Of a DNA stretch of 63,912 nt, positions 48,487-56,915 are shown in pieces. The position numbers were made by a program, and so were the translations under genes. The stretch is from positions 1-63,912 of the forward strand of contig NZ_BMIG01000016.1 in NCBI RefSeq assembly GCF_014641715.1. Reading direction: 5' to 3'. Numbering within the stretch: the first letter of the stretch is position 1; every line of letters begins with the position of its first letter. The notes beneath the pieces were generated by a model, which worked only from the letters and a program-made list of their open reading frames with translations, was not told the origin of the DNA and ran no database searches. This stretch comes from Polaromonas eurypsychrophila (lineage in GTDB: Bacteria; Pseudomonadota; Gammaproteobacteria; Burkholderiales; Burkholderiaceae_C).

Positions 48487-49359
48487 ATGAGCCCTACTTA
48501 TATCCTTAACCTGTCCTGCCCGGATCGACCGGGCATTGTCCATGCGGTGTCCGGTTTTTTGTTCGAGCGCGGCGGTAATATCCTCGAAGCGGCGCAGTTC
48601 AGCGACGACAAGCGCGACGATCCCGCCGCCGATGCCACCGGCCTGTTTTTCATGCGAGTCAGCTTCGGTTGCGAAAAGCTCTCTTTTGAAGCCCTCAAAG
48701 AACAACTGGCCGCTCTGGGCACGCAGTTCGGCATGCGCTGGAGCCTGCACCAGGCCACGCAGCCGATGCGCACGGTGCTGCTGGTCAGCAAGGAAGGCCA
48801 CTGCCTGAACGACCTGCTGTTCCGCTGGAAGTCGGGTCTGCTGCCGCTGGACATTCGCGCCATCGTCTCCAACCACCGTGATTTTTACCAATTGGCGGCC
48901 AGCTACAACGTCCCTTTCCATCACATTCCGGTGACGGCTGCCAACAAGGCCGAGGCCGAAAAACGCCAGTACGACATCATTGAGGCTGAAGGCGCCGAGC
49001 TGGTGGTTCTGGCACGCTACATGCAAATTCTCAGCGACGACCTGTGCCGCAAGCTGGCCGGCCGCGCCATCAATATCCACCACTCGTTTCTACCCAGCTT
49101 CAAGGGCGCCAAGCCCTACTACCAGGCGCATGCACGCGGCGTCAAACTGATAGGCGCCACGGCGCACTATGTGACCGCGGATCTCGACGAAGGCCCGATC
49201 ATCGAGCAGGACGTGGCCAGAGCCGACCACAGCAAAACCGTCGAAGCCCTGACGGCCATGGGCCGGGACACAGAGAGCCAGGTGCTGGCGCGCGCAGTGC
49301 TCTGGCACAGCGAACACCGGGTTTTGCTTAACGGCCACAAGACGGTGATTTTCAAGTGA
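48487..49359 (+). CDS. purU: Formyltetrahydrofolate deformylase
   Basis: The 290-residue protein has an N-terminal ACT domain (YILNLSCPDRPGIVHAVSGF) and a formyltransferase-like catalytic domain. The active site is visible as INIHHSFLPSFKGAKPYYQA and the HYVTADLDEGPIIEQDV segment with the catalytic Asp. It hydrolyses 10-formyl-THF to formate and THF, supplying formate for PurT. It is followed by a long inverted repeat. Confidence 0.95.
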   Translation: MSPTYILNLSCPDRPGIVHAVSGFLFERGGNILEAAQFSDDKRDDPAADATGLFFMRVSFGCEKLSFEALKEQLAALGTQFGMRWSLHQATQPMRTVLLVSKEGHCLNDLLFRWKSGLLPLDIRAIVSNHRDFYQLAASYNVPFHHIPVTAANKAEAEKRQYDIIEAEGAELVVLARYMQILSDDLCRKLAGRAINIHHSFLPSFKGAKPYYQAHARGVKLIGATAHYVTADLDEGPIIEQDVARADHSKTVEALTAMGRDTESQVLARAVLWHSEHRVLLNGHKTVIFK

Positions 49360-49367
49360 AAAACCAT

Positions 49368-49427
49368 CCGTTCGGGCTGAGCCTGTCGAAGCCGGCGCAA
49401 ACCCTTCGACAAGCTCAGGGCGAACGG
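49368..49427. repeat. Large inverted repeat (TTCGACAAGCTCAGG type)
   Basis: CCGTTCGGGCTGAGCCTGTC starts the left 24-base arm at 49368. The right arm (49404-49427) contains CTTCGACAAGCTCAGGGCGA. The arms are complementary with few mismatches around a 12-base loop. This type of palindrome is widespread in proteobacteria. It lies between purU and the LysR gene and may end purU transcription. Confidence 0.75.
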
Positions 49428-49435
49428 AACCCGCC

Positions 49436-50317
49436 GTGACCGCCGCCCGCATCCCGCCTATCCAGTGCCTGCTGACCTTTGAAACGCTGGCGCGGCTGCG
49501 CAGCGTCACACAGGCGGCCGAGGAACTCAATGTCACACCCAGCGCGGTCAGCCACCGCGTCAAGCAGCTCGAGCAAATCATTGGCACCAAGCTGTTTGGC
49601 CGCGCCGACTTTTCGCTGACCACCGAGGGCAGCGAGTACCTGGCCCATGTGCGCGAAGGCATTGCCATCCTGCAAAAATTTCCGGGTGCGGCCGGGCAAA
49701 GCGGCACGCCGGGCAAACGCAAGCTGCGGCTGGCCGTCACGCCGACCTTTGCGCGCTCCATCCTGATCCCGCGCCTGCGCCAGTTCACCGATGCCTACCC
49801 GGAGATTGACCTGACGCTGCAGGTGTCGATTCCGCTGCTGGACGTGGTGGCTGAAGACGCCGACCTGATGGTGCGCTTCGGCACCGGCCGGTATGCCGAT
49901 GTGGAGCATGTCTGCCTGATGAAGGACGAGGTCACGCCGCTGGCCTCACCGGCCTACGTGCGCGAGCACGGCCCGTTTGAAGCGACGGAAGACTTGGACG
50001 GCGAGGCCTTGCTGCGCTCGCCGCTGGAGCCCTGGCGCACCTGGTTTGCCGCGCACGCGCTGGACTGGCCGGAGCCGGTGGACGGTTCGCAGTTCAACGA
50101 CATCGGTCTGATGTGCGACGCTGCGGCCGCCGGCATGGGTGTGGCGCTGGTGCGGCTCAAGCTCGGCGCGCCCTGGCTCGAAAATGGGGCACTGGTCCGG
50201 CTGTACGAACGCAACGTGCCCAGCCCGCACGCCCACTACCTGTGCTGGCGCACCGGCATGATGGACCGCTGGGAATGCGCAGCCTTTGCCGACTGGCTGA
50301 AAAGCTCGGTAAGCTGA
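49436..50317 (+). CDS. LysR-family regulator (GcvA-like)
   Basis: The 293-residue protein begins at a GTG. It has a LysR helix-turn-helix (SVTQAAEELNVTPSAVSHRV) and a C-terminal effector domain resembling GcvA-type proteins (DLMVRFGTGRYADVEHVCLM, then MCDAAAAGMGVALVRLKLGA). The target is unknown. It is followed by the FAD-oxidase gene, but a 170-base gap separates them. Confidence 0.88.
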   Translation: MTAARIPPIQCLLTFETLARLRSVTQAAEELNVTPSAVSHRVKQLEQIIGTKLFGRADFSLTTEGSEYLAHVREGIAILQKFPGAAGQSGTPGKRKLRLAVTPTFARSILIPRLRQFTDAYPEIDLTLQVSIPLLDVVAEDADLMVRFGTGRYADVEHVCLMKDEVTPLASPAYVREHGPFEATEDLDGEALLRSPLEPWRTWFAAHALDWPEPVDGSQFNDIGLMCDAAAAGMGVALVRLKLGAPWLENGALVRLYERNVPSPHAHYLCWRTGMMDRWECAAFADWLKSSVS

Positions 50318-50375
50318 TCTCACCGGCGTTTTACAAGACTTTTCTGCCCCCATCCCATGTCGGATGGGCATGAGC

Positions 50376-50393
50376 AGCTACACATTTGATAGC
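50376..50393. repeat. AGCTACACATTTGATAGC palindromic repeat
   Basis: This is a diverged copy of the short dispersed palindrome, preceded by GAGC. It lies between the LysR gene and the glcD-like gene. Confidence 0.5.
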
Positions 50394-50487
50394 GTTCTGA
50401 TTTTCACGAGCGGCCTGCATTTTCTTCACACCGGCCGCTTGCGCTTTGCATTAAAGTGAGTTGAACCACTTACCCGCGAGCCCGCCC

Positions 50488-51990
50488 ATGAACGCACCTT
50501 TGGACACCCTGCAGCAGCAACAGCTCGAACGCGCGGCACGCCAGGCCGAAGTGGTCAAGGCCCTGCAGGCCGTGCTGCCGACCCACGCGCTGCTCTGGAA
50601 CAGCGAGGACACCACCCCCTACGAATGCGACGGCCTGACCGCCTACCGCCAACGCCCGCTGGTGGTCGCCCTGCCCGAAACCTACGACCAGGTGCAGGCC
50701 GTGCTGCGTACCTGCCACGCACTGCAGGTGCCAGTGGTGGCACGCGGCGCCGGTACCGGCCTGTCCGGCGGCGCCATGCCGCACAAACTGGGTGTGACGC
50801 TCTCGCTGGCCAAGTTCAACAAGATCCTGAAGATGGACGCGGCCAGCCGCACTGCTGTGGTCCAGGGCGGCGTGCGCAACCTGGCCATCAGCGAGGCCGC
50901 CGCGCCGCTGGGACTGTATTACGCGCCGGACCCGTCCAGCCAGATCGCCTGCACCATAGGCGGCAACGTCGCCGAAAACTCGGGCGGCGTTCACTGCCTC
51001 AAGTACGGCCTGACCCTGCACAACGTGCTCAAGGTGCGCGGTTTCACGGTTGAGGGCGAAGCAGTCGAGTTCGGCAGCGATGCGCTCGACGGCGCCGGCT
51101 ACGACCTGCTGTCGGTGCTGATCGGCAGCGAGGGCATGCTGGCCATCACCACGGAAGTGACAGTGAAGCTGGTGCCCAAGCCGGTGCTGGCGCGCTGCAT
51201 CATGGCCAGCTTCGACGACCTGCGCAAGGCTGGCGACGCGGTGGCCGCGGTGATTGCCGCCGGAATCATCCCGGCCGGGCTTGAGATGATGGACAAACCC
51301 ATGACCGCGGCGGTCGAGGACTTTGTGCATGCCGGCTACGACCTCAACGCCGAAGCGATTTTGCTGTGCGAAAGCGACGGCACACCGGAAGAAGTCGAGG
51401 AGGAAATCGGCCGCATGAGTGCGGTGCTGCGCAGTTGCGGCGCCACTGCGATTGCAGTCAGCCAGAACGAGGCCGAACGCCTGCGTTTCTGGAGCGGGCG
51501 CAAGAACGCCTTCCCGGCGTCAGGCCGGATCAGCCCCGACTACATGTGCATGGACTCGACGATTCCACGCAAGCGCCTGGCCGACATCCTGCTGGCGATC
51601 CAGCAGATGGAGATCAAGTACGGCCTGCGCTGCGCCAATGTGTTCCACGCCGGCGACGGCAACCTGCACCCGCTGATTCTGTTCGACGCCAATGATGCCG
51701 ACCAGTTGCACCGCTGCGAATTGTTTGGCGCCGACATTCTGGAAACCAGCGTGGCCATGGGTGGCACCGTGACCGGCGAACACGGCGTCGGTGTCGAAAA
51801 ACTCAATTCCATGTGTGTGCAGTTCTCGGCCGCTGAAAACGAGCAGATGTTCGGCGTCAAGCGCGCCTTTGACCCGCAGGGCCTGCTCAACCCCGGCAAG
51901 GTGATTCCGACACTGCAGCGCTGCGCCGAGTACGGGAAGATGCTGGTGCGCGGCGGGAAGATTGCGCATCCCGACCTTCCGAGGTTCTGA
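50488..51990 (+). CDS. FAD-linked oxidase, glycolate oxidase GlcD / D-lactate dehydrogenase type
   Basis: From the ATG at 50488 (MNAPLDTLQQQQLERAARQA) the protein has 500 residues. It has an FAD-binding domain of the VAO type (VARGAGTGLSGGAMPHKLGV, DPSSQIACTIGGNVAENSGG) and a C-terminal domain with the metal/substrate motif NVFHAGDGNLHPLILFD then GTVTGEHGVGVEKL. GlcD-type proteins oxidise glycolate or D-lactate at the membrane with GlcE/GlcF partners. None of these partners is in the window, so the substrate is uncertain. Confidence 0.88.
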   Translation: MNAPLDTLQQQQLERAARQAEVVKALQAVLPTHALLWNSEDTTPYECDGLTAYRQRPLVVALPETYDQVQAVLRTCHALQVPVVARGAGTGLSGGAMPHKLGVTLSLAKFNKILKMDAASRTAVVQGGVRNLAISEAAAPLGLYYAPDPSSQIACTIGGNVAENSGGVHCLKYGLTLHNVLKVRGFTVEGEAVEFGSDALDGAGYDLLSVLIGSEGMLAITTEVTVKLVPKPVLARCIMASFDDLRKAGDAVAAVIAAGIIPAGLEMMDKPMTAAVEDFVHAGYDLNAEAILLCESDGTPEEVEEEIGRMSAVLRSCGATAIAVSQNEAERLRFWSGRKNAFPASGRISPDYMCMDSTIPRKRLADILLAIQQMEIKYGLRCANVFHAGDGNLHPLILFDANDADQLHRCELFGADILETSVAMGGTVTGEHGVGVEKLNSMCVQFSAAENEQMFGVKRAFDPQGLLNPGKVIPTLQRCAEYGKMLVRGGKIAHPDLPRF

Positions 51991-52037
51991 AAACATGTCT
52001 GCTTCGGTCGGGCTTGGAACCCCGCATTGGTCTTCAT

Positions 52038-52222
52038 CGTTATCCCGGACTCGATCCGGGATCCATGCTTCATGAGTCACCGTCGGTCGGGTGTGGCATG
52101 GATTGCGGGGCCGGGCCGAAGCGCGATGCGGCGGAACGTGCGTAGCGTAGGCCCGGCATCGGACTCGTTCCACGGTACAGCTACGCGCACGGACATTGCG
52201 CGAGTCCGGCACCGCAATGACA
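52038..52222. repeat. Extragenic palindrome with nested insertion
   Basis: TTATCCCGGACTCGATCCGG at 52040 onward opens a unit like that at 46944. CATGGATTGCGGGG near 52098-52112 should pair directly with an ACCGCAATGAC end, but that end comes only at about 52210-52220. The stretch between them contains smaller inverted segments (GGCCCGGCATCGG, GCGCGAGTCCGGC). It looks like one palindrome family inserted into another. The 51991-52241 gap holds no gene. Confidence 0.5.
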
Positions 52223-52241
52223 GACAAAGGCTGCGGTCGCC

Positions 52242-52598
52242 ATGACAGGTCTGCGCGGCCTGGCCTGGCTGCTGCTCCTGCAGTCCCTCGGCGAGCTGCT
52301 GTCGCGCGCGCTGTCCCTGCCTTTTCCGGGCCCGGTGGTCGGCATGATCTTGCTGCTGCTGGCGCTGAACTGGCCGTTGGTGCGCGAACCGGTGGCTGCC
52401 TGCGCCGATTTTTTGCTGGCGCATTTGTCCCTGTTGTTTGTGCCGGTCGGTGTCGGGGTCATGACGCATCTCTCGCTGCTCGGCGAATACGGCGGCCGCC
52501 TGTTGCTGGTCATAGGCCTGTCCACGCTGATCGGTCTGGTGGTGACGGCGCTGACCCTGAACTTTTTGTGGCGCAAGGGCGATGCCAAAGTTCGTTGA
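52242..52598 (+). CDS. CidA/LrgA family membrane protein
   Basis: The 118-residue protein has four hydrophobic helices and the family pattern FPGPVVGMILLLLALNWP then LLFVPVGVGVMTHLSLLG. The family is described as holin-like and linked in Gram-positives to cell death and pyruvate/acetate handling. It overlaps the LrgB gene by 17 bases. Confidence 0.88.
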   Translation: MTGLRGLAWLLLLQSLGELLSRALSLPFPGPVVGMILLLLALNWPLVREPVAACADFLLAHLSLLFVPVGVGVMTHLSLLGEYGGRLLLVIGLSTLIGLVVTALTLNFLWRKGDAKVR

Positions 52599-53307
52599 GC
52601 TCTGGGTCTACCTCTCCGCCACGCCGCTGTTTGGCCTGACGGCGACGCTGGTAGTCTATGTGCTGGCCCAGGCCACTTACGCGCGGCTGCAGCAGGCCGC
52701 CTGGGCGAACCCGGTGGCCTGGACTGTGCTGGTTATTGCGGCAGTGCTGCTGGCCACCGGCGTGCCCTACCCGACCTATTTCGCCGGCGCGCAGTTCATC
52801 CACTTCCTGCTCGGGCCCGCCGTGGTGGCGCTGGCCTGGCCGCTGTGGCAGCGCCGCACCGAGTTACGCGAGCGTTGGGGTCGTCTGCTACTGGCGGCGT
52901 TGGCCGGCGGCGTAGCAAGCATCCTCTCGGCCGTGGCCCTGGGCTGGGCGGTCGACCTGCCACCCGAGGTGCTGCTGTCGCTGGCGCCCAAGTCGGTCAC
53001 CGCGCCGGTGGCCATGGGCATTGCCGAAAAAATCGGCGGCATCCCGGCGCTGGCTGCGGTGTTTGCGGTCATGACCGGCCTGATCGGCGCACTGGCCGGC
53101 AAGTACCTGTTTGACCTGTGCCGCATTCCGCTCGACGCCGCCGGCTGGGCAGCACGCGGCTTTGCGCTGGGCACGGTGTCACACGGCATAGGCGCGGCGC
53201 GTGCGATGCAGGTCAACGCCGACGCGGGCGCATATGCGGGACTGGCACTGGGCCTGCAGGTGGTGCTGGCTTCGCTGCTGCTACCGCTGGTGTTTCGCCT
53301 GTTTTAG
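52582..53307 (+). CDS. LrgB family membrane protein
   Basis: The 241-residue protein has multiple membrane helices and the LrgB signature LLSLAPKSVTAPVAMGIAEK, then GTVSHGIGAARAMQVN. It is the usual partner of LrgA. The pair is translationally coupled by a 17-base overlap. Confidence 0.9.
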   Translation: MPKFVELWVYLSATPLFGLTATLVVYVLAQATYARLQQAAWANPVAWTVLVIAAVLLATGVPYPTYFAGAQFIHFLLGPAVVALAWPLWQRRTELRERWGRLLLAALAGGVASILSAVALGWAVDLPPEVLLSLAPKSVTAPVAMGIAEKIGGIPALAAVFAVMTGLIGALAGKYLFDLCRIPLDAAGWAARGFALGTVSHGIGAARAMQVNADAGAYAGLALGLQVVLASLLLPLVFRLF

Positions 53308-53315
53308 CGCGTCGC

Positions 53316-53332
53316 GCTATACATTTTGTAGC
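53316..53332. repeat. GCTATACATTTTGTAGC palindromic repeat
   Basis: A copy of the dispersed palindrome lies just after the LrgB stop. A further half-site (GGCTATTTTTATC) lies at about 53361. The position between convergent genes might let it act as a weak bidirectional terminator. Confidence 0.5.
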
Positions 53333-53396
53333 TATTCAGACCCGCCTGTCATGGGCTGAAGGCTATTTTTATCATGGAAACCGGGCATCCGGCGAT

Positions 53397-55232
53397 TCAC
53401 CAGGGATCGACAAAACGCGCTCGGACGTCCGGCCGTACACGCGCCGACAGCAGGCCGTGCGCCAGCCAATGACGCGTGTCGGCCGGATCAATCACTGCGT
53501 CGATCTCCAGCGTGGTGGCCATGTTGAGGGCGCTGCCGCTTTCGTACTGACGCGCCACCAGTTCGTCGTACAGCGCCTCACGCGCGGGGCCTTCGGGCAC
53601 CACCTCAAGTTCCTTGCGGTAGCCGAGTTTGACCGCGCCCTCCAGGCCCATCGCGCCGAACTCGCCGGTCGGCCAGGCGACTGTGAACATCGGCGAATGA
53701 AAACCGCCGGCCGTCATGGCCATGGCGCCCAGGCCGTAACCCTTGCGCAGCACCACGCTGAAAAACGGCACACGCAAAGCCGCAGCAAGCACAAACATGC
53801 GGCTGACATGGCGCACCTGCGCCTGCGCCTCCATATCGGGCCCGACCATGAAGCCGGGTGTGTCGACAAAACTCACCAGCGGCAAGCCGTGTGCATTACA
53901 CAACTGCATAAACCGCGCGGCCTTGTCGGCGGCATCGGCGTCAATGGCGCCGCCCAGGTGCTGCGGGTTGTTGGCGAGGATGCCGACGGCGCGCCCCTCG
54001 ATGCGCGCCAGCGCAGTGTGGATGCCAATACCGAAACCGCTGCGCAGGGACAACAGGCTGCCGCAGTCCACCACGCCCTTCACCACCGCCAGCGTGTCAT
54101 AGACCCGTAGACGGTTTTCCGGCACCACATCACGCAAGCTTGCCGCATCGGGTGGCAGCCAATCCTTCACCGCACCCTGGAAAAAAGACAGGTAATGCCG
54201 CGCGGCGGCGACGGCCTGCGCTTCATCATCGACCAGCAGGTCGATCACGCCGTTGCCATGCTGCATGCTGCTGGGGCCGATCTGCTCCGGCGTGAACACA
54301 CCGAGACCTCCGCCTTCAACCATGGCCGGCCCGCCCATGCCGATGTTGCTGCCCCGGGTGGCAATGATCACGTCGCTGCAGCCCAGCAAGGCCGCATTGC
54401 CTGCAAAGCAGCGGCCGGCCACAATGCCGACAACCGGCACCTGGCCCGACAAGCGTGCATAGCTGGCAAAGGTGCTGACATGCAGGCCGGCGACGACAGG
54501 CATGTCGGTGTCGCCGGGCCGGCCACCCCCGCCTTCGGCAAACAGCACCACAGGCAGTTTGTTCTGCAGCGAGATGCCGAGCATGCGGTCGGTCTTCTGG
54601 TGATTGCGCATGCCCTGGGTACCGGCCAGCACAGTGGCGTCGTAGGCCAACACCACCGTGCGGCTGGCTTCGGCGCCAAACAATGCGCCGTTGATGCTCC
54701 CAATGCCGGTGACCATGCCGTCGGCCGGCGTGTTAACGATCAGGTCGTCCTCACTGCGCCGGCCGCGTTGCGCAGCGACGGCCAGTGCGCCGTATTCAAT
54801 GAAGGAGGCTTCGTCGCAGAGGTCGGCAATGTTCTCCCGCGCGCTGCGCAACCCGAGCCCATGGCGCTTGGCCATGGCCTGAGGGCGACTGGCATCCTGT
54901 GTGGTGGCGTGGCGGTCGAGCACGCGCTGCAAATCAGGGCGCAAACCCTGCCGTTCCGATGGCGCTTCTGACCCACTGGGCACGGTGAAGGCCGGAAGCG
55001 GCGAAGACCCCAATGGCCCGGACTGCAGCATCGCGAGCACCGCACCGGCTTCCACCAACTCATCGGCGGCAAACAACAGCTCGCCCACCTGGCCGGCCGC
55101 ACTCGCCCGCACCTCGTGCTCCATCTTCATGGCTTCAAGAATCAGCAGCACATCGCCAGCCTGAACGGAGTCGCCAGGCGCCACCTGCCATTGGACAATG
55201 CGGGCCTGCAAGGGGGAGTGGACAGCTTTCAT
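53397..55232 (-). CDS. Acyl-CoA carboxylase: BCCP fused to carboxyltransferase
   Basis: The 611-residue protein begins with a biotinyl carrier domain (about 1-75) whose biotin-accepting Lys36 lies in LILEAMKMEHEVRAS. A carboxyltransferase of the PccB/AccD type follows (about 115-600), with ALFGAEASRTVVLAYDATVL, RGSNIGMGGPAMVEGGGLGV and LVSFVDTPGFMVGPDMEAQA. It would transfer CO2 from carboxybiotin to an acyl-CoA. The biotin carboxylase subunit is not in the window. The order (BCCP before carboxyltransferase) is an unusual fusion, and the acyl-CoA substrate is not determinable. Confidence 0.88.
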   Translation of the reverse strand: MKAVHSPLQARIVQWQVAPGDSVQAGDVLLILEAMKMEHEVRASAAGQVGELLFAADELVEAGAVLAMLQSGPLGSSPLPAFTVPSGSEAPSERQGLRPDLQRVLDRHATTQDASRPQAMAKRHGLGLRSARENIADLCDEASFIEYGALAVAAQRGRRSEDDLIVNTPADGMVTGIGSINGALFGAEASRTVVLAYDATVLAGTQGMRNHQKTDRMLGISLQNKLPVVLFAEGGGGRPGDTDMPVVAGLHVSTFASYARLSGQVPVVGIVAGRCFAGNAALLGCSDVIIATRGSNIGMGGPAMVEGGGLGVFTPEQIGPSSMQHGNGVIDLLVDDEAQAVAAARHYLSFFQGAVKDWLPPDAASLRDVVPENRLRVYDTLAVVKGVVDCGSLLSLRSGFGIGIHTALARIEGRAVGILANNPQHLGGAIDADAADKAARFMQLCNAHGLPLVSFVDTPGFMVGPDMEAQAQVRHVSRMFVLAAALRVPFFSVVLRKGYGLGAMAMTAGGFHSPMFTVAWPTGEFGAMGLEGAVKLGYRKELEVVPEGPAREALYDELVARQYESGSALNMATTLEIDAVIDPADTRHWLAHGLLSARVRPDVRARFVDPW

Positions 55233-55343
55233 CCAACCATTTTGCGCCCGCCAACAACGCGCGCCCCGTCAAACCGGCGACACTGCACCCGCCCAGCGGT
55301 TGGGGTAGCAACAGGCCGGACTCAGGCCTTAATCAGGCACATT

Positions 55344-55898
55344 TCAGGCGACCTGCAGCCCCGGCTTGCCAACCAGCGCGGTTTTGGTACCCGCCACCGC
55401 ACCGTAGAGAATCTCGCCGGCGAGCTGGCCGCCCTCTTCAATCACCAGCTTGCCGTAACGGATCTTGCCGGTGACCTTGCCGGTGGCGTAAATCACCAAC
55501 TTCTGGCGCACCGTGAGGTTGCCGTCGAACTCGCCGTGAATCTCCGCGATATCGATCTCGGCCGAACCCTTGAACGCGCCATGCTCGGCGATCTGGATCA
55601 CGCGGGAGTCCATGGTGGCTTCCACCAGGCCTTCGACCACCAGGGTGTCGCAGTCGGTGATCTCGACGCCCTTGAGTTTGATGTTGGGGCCCACCGTCAA
55701 CTTGCTGCCACCTTCGCGCGCGCTGCTGCTGGCCGATGCCGTGTTCGTCGAAGCGGGTGTGGCTTGCGCGCTCACGGACGCGGCGCTGCTGCCTGCCGTC
55801 GATGCGCCATTACTATAGGGATTGGGGTTGGGACTGCCGTGGCGCAGAGCGGTGGGTTCGTTGTCTCGCTTGCCGAAGAACGGTGATTGCAGTGCCAT
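55344..55898 (-). CDS. Bactofilin (polymer-forming cytoskeletal protein)
   Basis: From the ATG complementary to 55896-55898, preceded by AAGGAA, the protein has 184 residues. The disordered Ser/Ala/Asn-rich N-terminus (about 10-70) leads into a bactofilin domain (about 78-175) of right-handed beta-helix turns: GVEITDCDTLVVEGLVEATM, then IAEIHGEFDGNLTVRQKLVI and GKIRYGKLVIEEGGQLAGEI. Bactofilins form filaments involved in cell shape and envelope organisation. Confidence 0.9.
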   Translation of the reverse strand: MALQSPFFGKRDNEPTALRHGSPNPNPYSNGASTAGSSAASVSAQATPASTNTASASSSAREGGSKLTVGPNIKLKGVEITDCDTLVVEGLVEATMDSRVIQIAEHGAFKGSAEIDIAEIHGEFDGNLTVRQKLVIYATGKVTGKIRYGKLVIEEGGQLAGEILYGAVAGTKTALVGKPGLQVA

Positions 55899-56026
55899 CT
55901 GGATTCCTTCAAAAAAGTCCGATGGTACGGAGGCGCTTTCCAAAAGTCTCCACTGCTAATGCAAGATAAGTAACGAAAATATTTTGCGCGCTCACCGATG
56001 CGCAGACGGAGTTATAGACTCGCGGC

Positions 56027-56338
56027 ATGGACTACACCGTCAAAATTTTTCACAGCGAGGATGTCTCCCCCGCAGAGCGCGAAGCGGCCGCCAAGCGGTT
56101 TCGCACGGCGCTCGAGGCCTCCCTGGGCGACGCCAGTCTGGTGGCGCCGGTCTACCGCGCCTGGCTGCGGTTGTTGCAGGCGCACGGTGAAGAAACCAGG
56201 CCTTGGGACCTGAGCCCGGCAGAACAACTGTTGGCCGACCAATGGGAAGCGGCGGAACTGGCCGCAACCCAGGCTGCGTTTGGCGCAGAGCGCTACATGG
56301 GCGATGCTCATTTCGAGTTGTCCCTCGGTGAGCGCTGA
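56027..56338 (+). CDS. Hypothetical protein, 103 residues
   Basis: The small soluble protein starts MDYTVKIFHSEDVSPAEREA and has an Arg/Ala-rich helical middle and the motif WDLSPAEQLLADQWEAAE. No membrane segment or catalytic motif is visible. I do not recognise the family. It stands alone upstream of a frameshifted gene. Confidence 0.6.
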   Translation: MDYTVKIFHSEDVSPAEREAAAKRFRTALEASLGDASLVAPVYRAWLRLLQAHGEETRPWDLSPAEQLLADQWEAAELAATQAAFGAERYMGDAHFELSLGER

Positions 56339-56382
56339 CGCCGCCCTGCACCGGGCTCGGGTTGTTGCCGATAATCTACCAA

Positions 56383-56831
56383 ATGACTGAAAAGCTCGTT
56401 TTGGAATCGGTGATGTTTGTGCTGGTTTTTTTTGGCTTTGCTGGGATTTTTCGGCTTTGCGGGGGTGCGCCTGTTCCGGAGCAAGGCCGAACTATCACAA
56501 ACACTACCGCATCGCCGCCAGACAACGCCGACGAGGTCAGTTATGAGCCCCCGAATTTGAATGGAGCGGCACCACCACCGGCGCGCTGCCGCTCAAAATT
56601 CTGACCTACAAGCAGTACGAGTGCCTGGAAGACGCGCGATATGGATTTCGGATCGTCGGCCTGCTGCCGTCAGACCCCAGACAGACGCAGACCCACCAAA
56701 CCCGCGCACACGGCCATGAAACCGTGGCATCACTTTACAAATACGGTTTTCTTTACGACGATTGCAGCGGTCGCTATGTGATCACCGACCACGAATTCAA
56801 TGCGCTGGAAATCTGCAGCGTCCGCTATTGA
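56383..56831 (+). pseudogene. Frameshifted small membrane protein gene
   Basis: The first frame (MTEKLVLESVMFVLVFFGFA) gives one membrane helix. It then continues to VSYEPP before hitting a stop at 56604. From 56552 the next frame carries a coherent sequence to a TGA at 56829-56831: EFEWSGTTTGALPLKILTYK, then EDARYGFRIVGLLPSDP and DDCSGRYVITDHEFNALEIC. A one-base change near 56545-56555 would rejoin them; a second slip may lie in the T-run near 56425. The family is not recognised. It is a pseudogene, or a sequencing error if the DNA is draft. Confidence 0.6.
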
Positions 56832-56915
56832 GGTCGGTACTTCGCCAGGAGTGCACCGCTGCATGGGTACGGAGGCGCGCTTTGCTGTCTCGGTATTTTC
56901 TGGTTGCAGGACTGG

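Noticed and set aside
48388..49083. Upstream extension of the aminotransferase frame to 678 codons
   Set aside because: The extension is antisense to purU. The ATG at 48387 has a proper ribosome binding site and the family's N-terminus.
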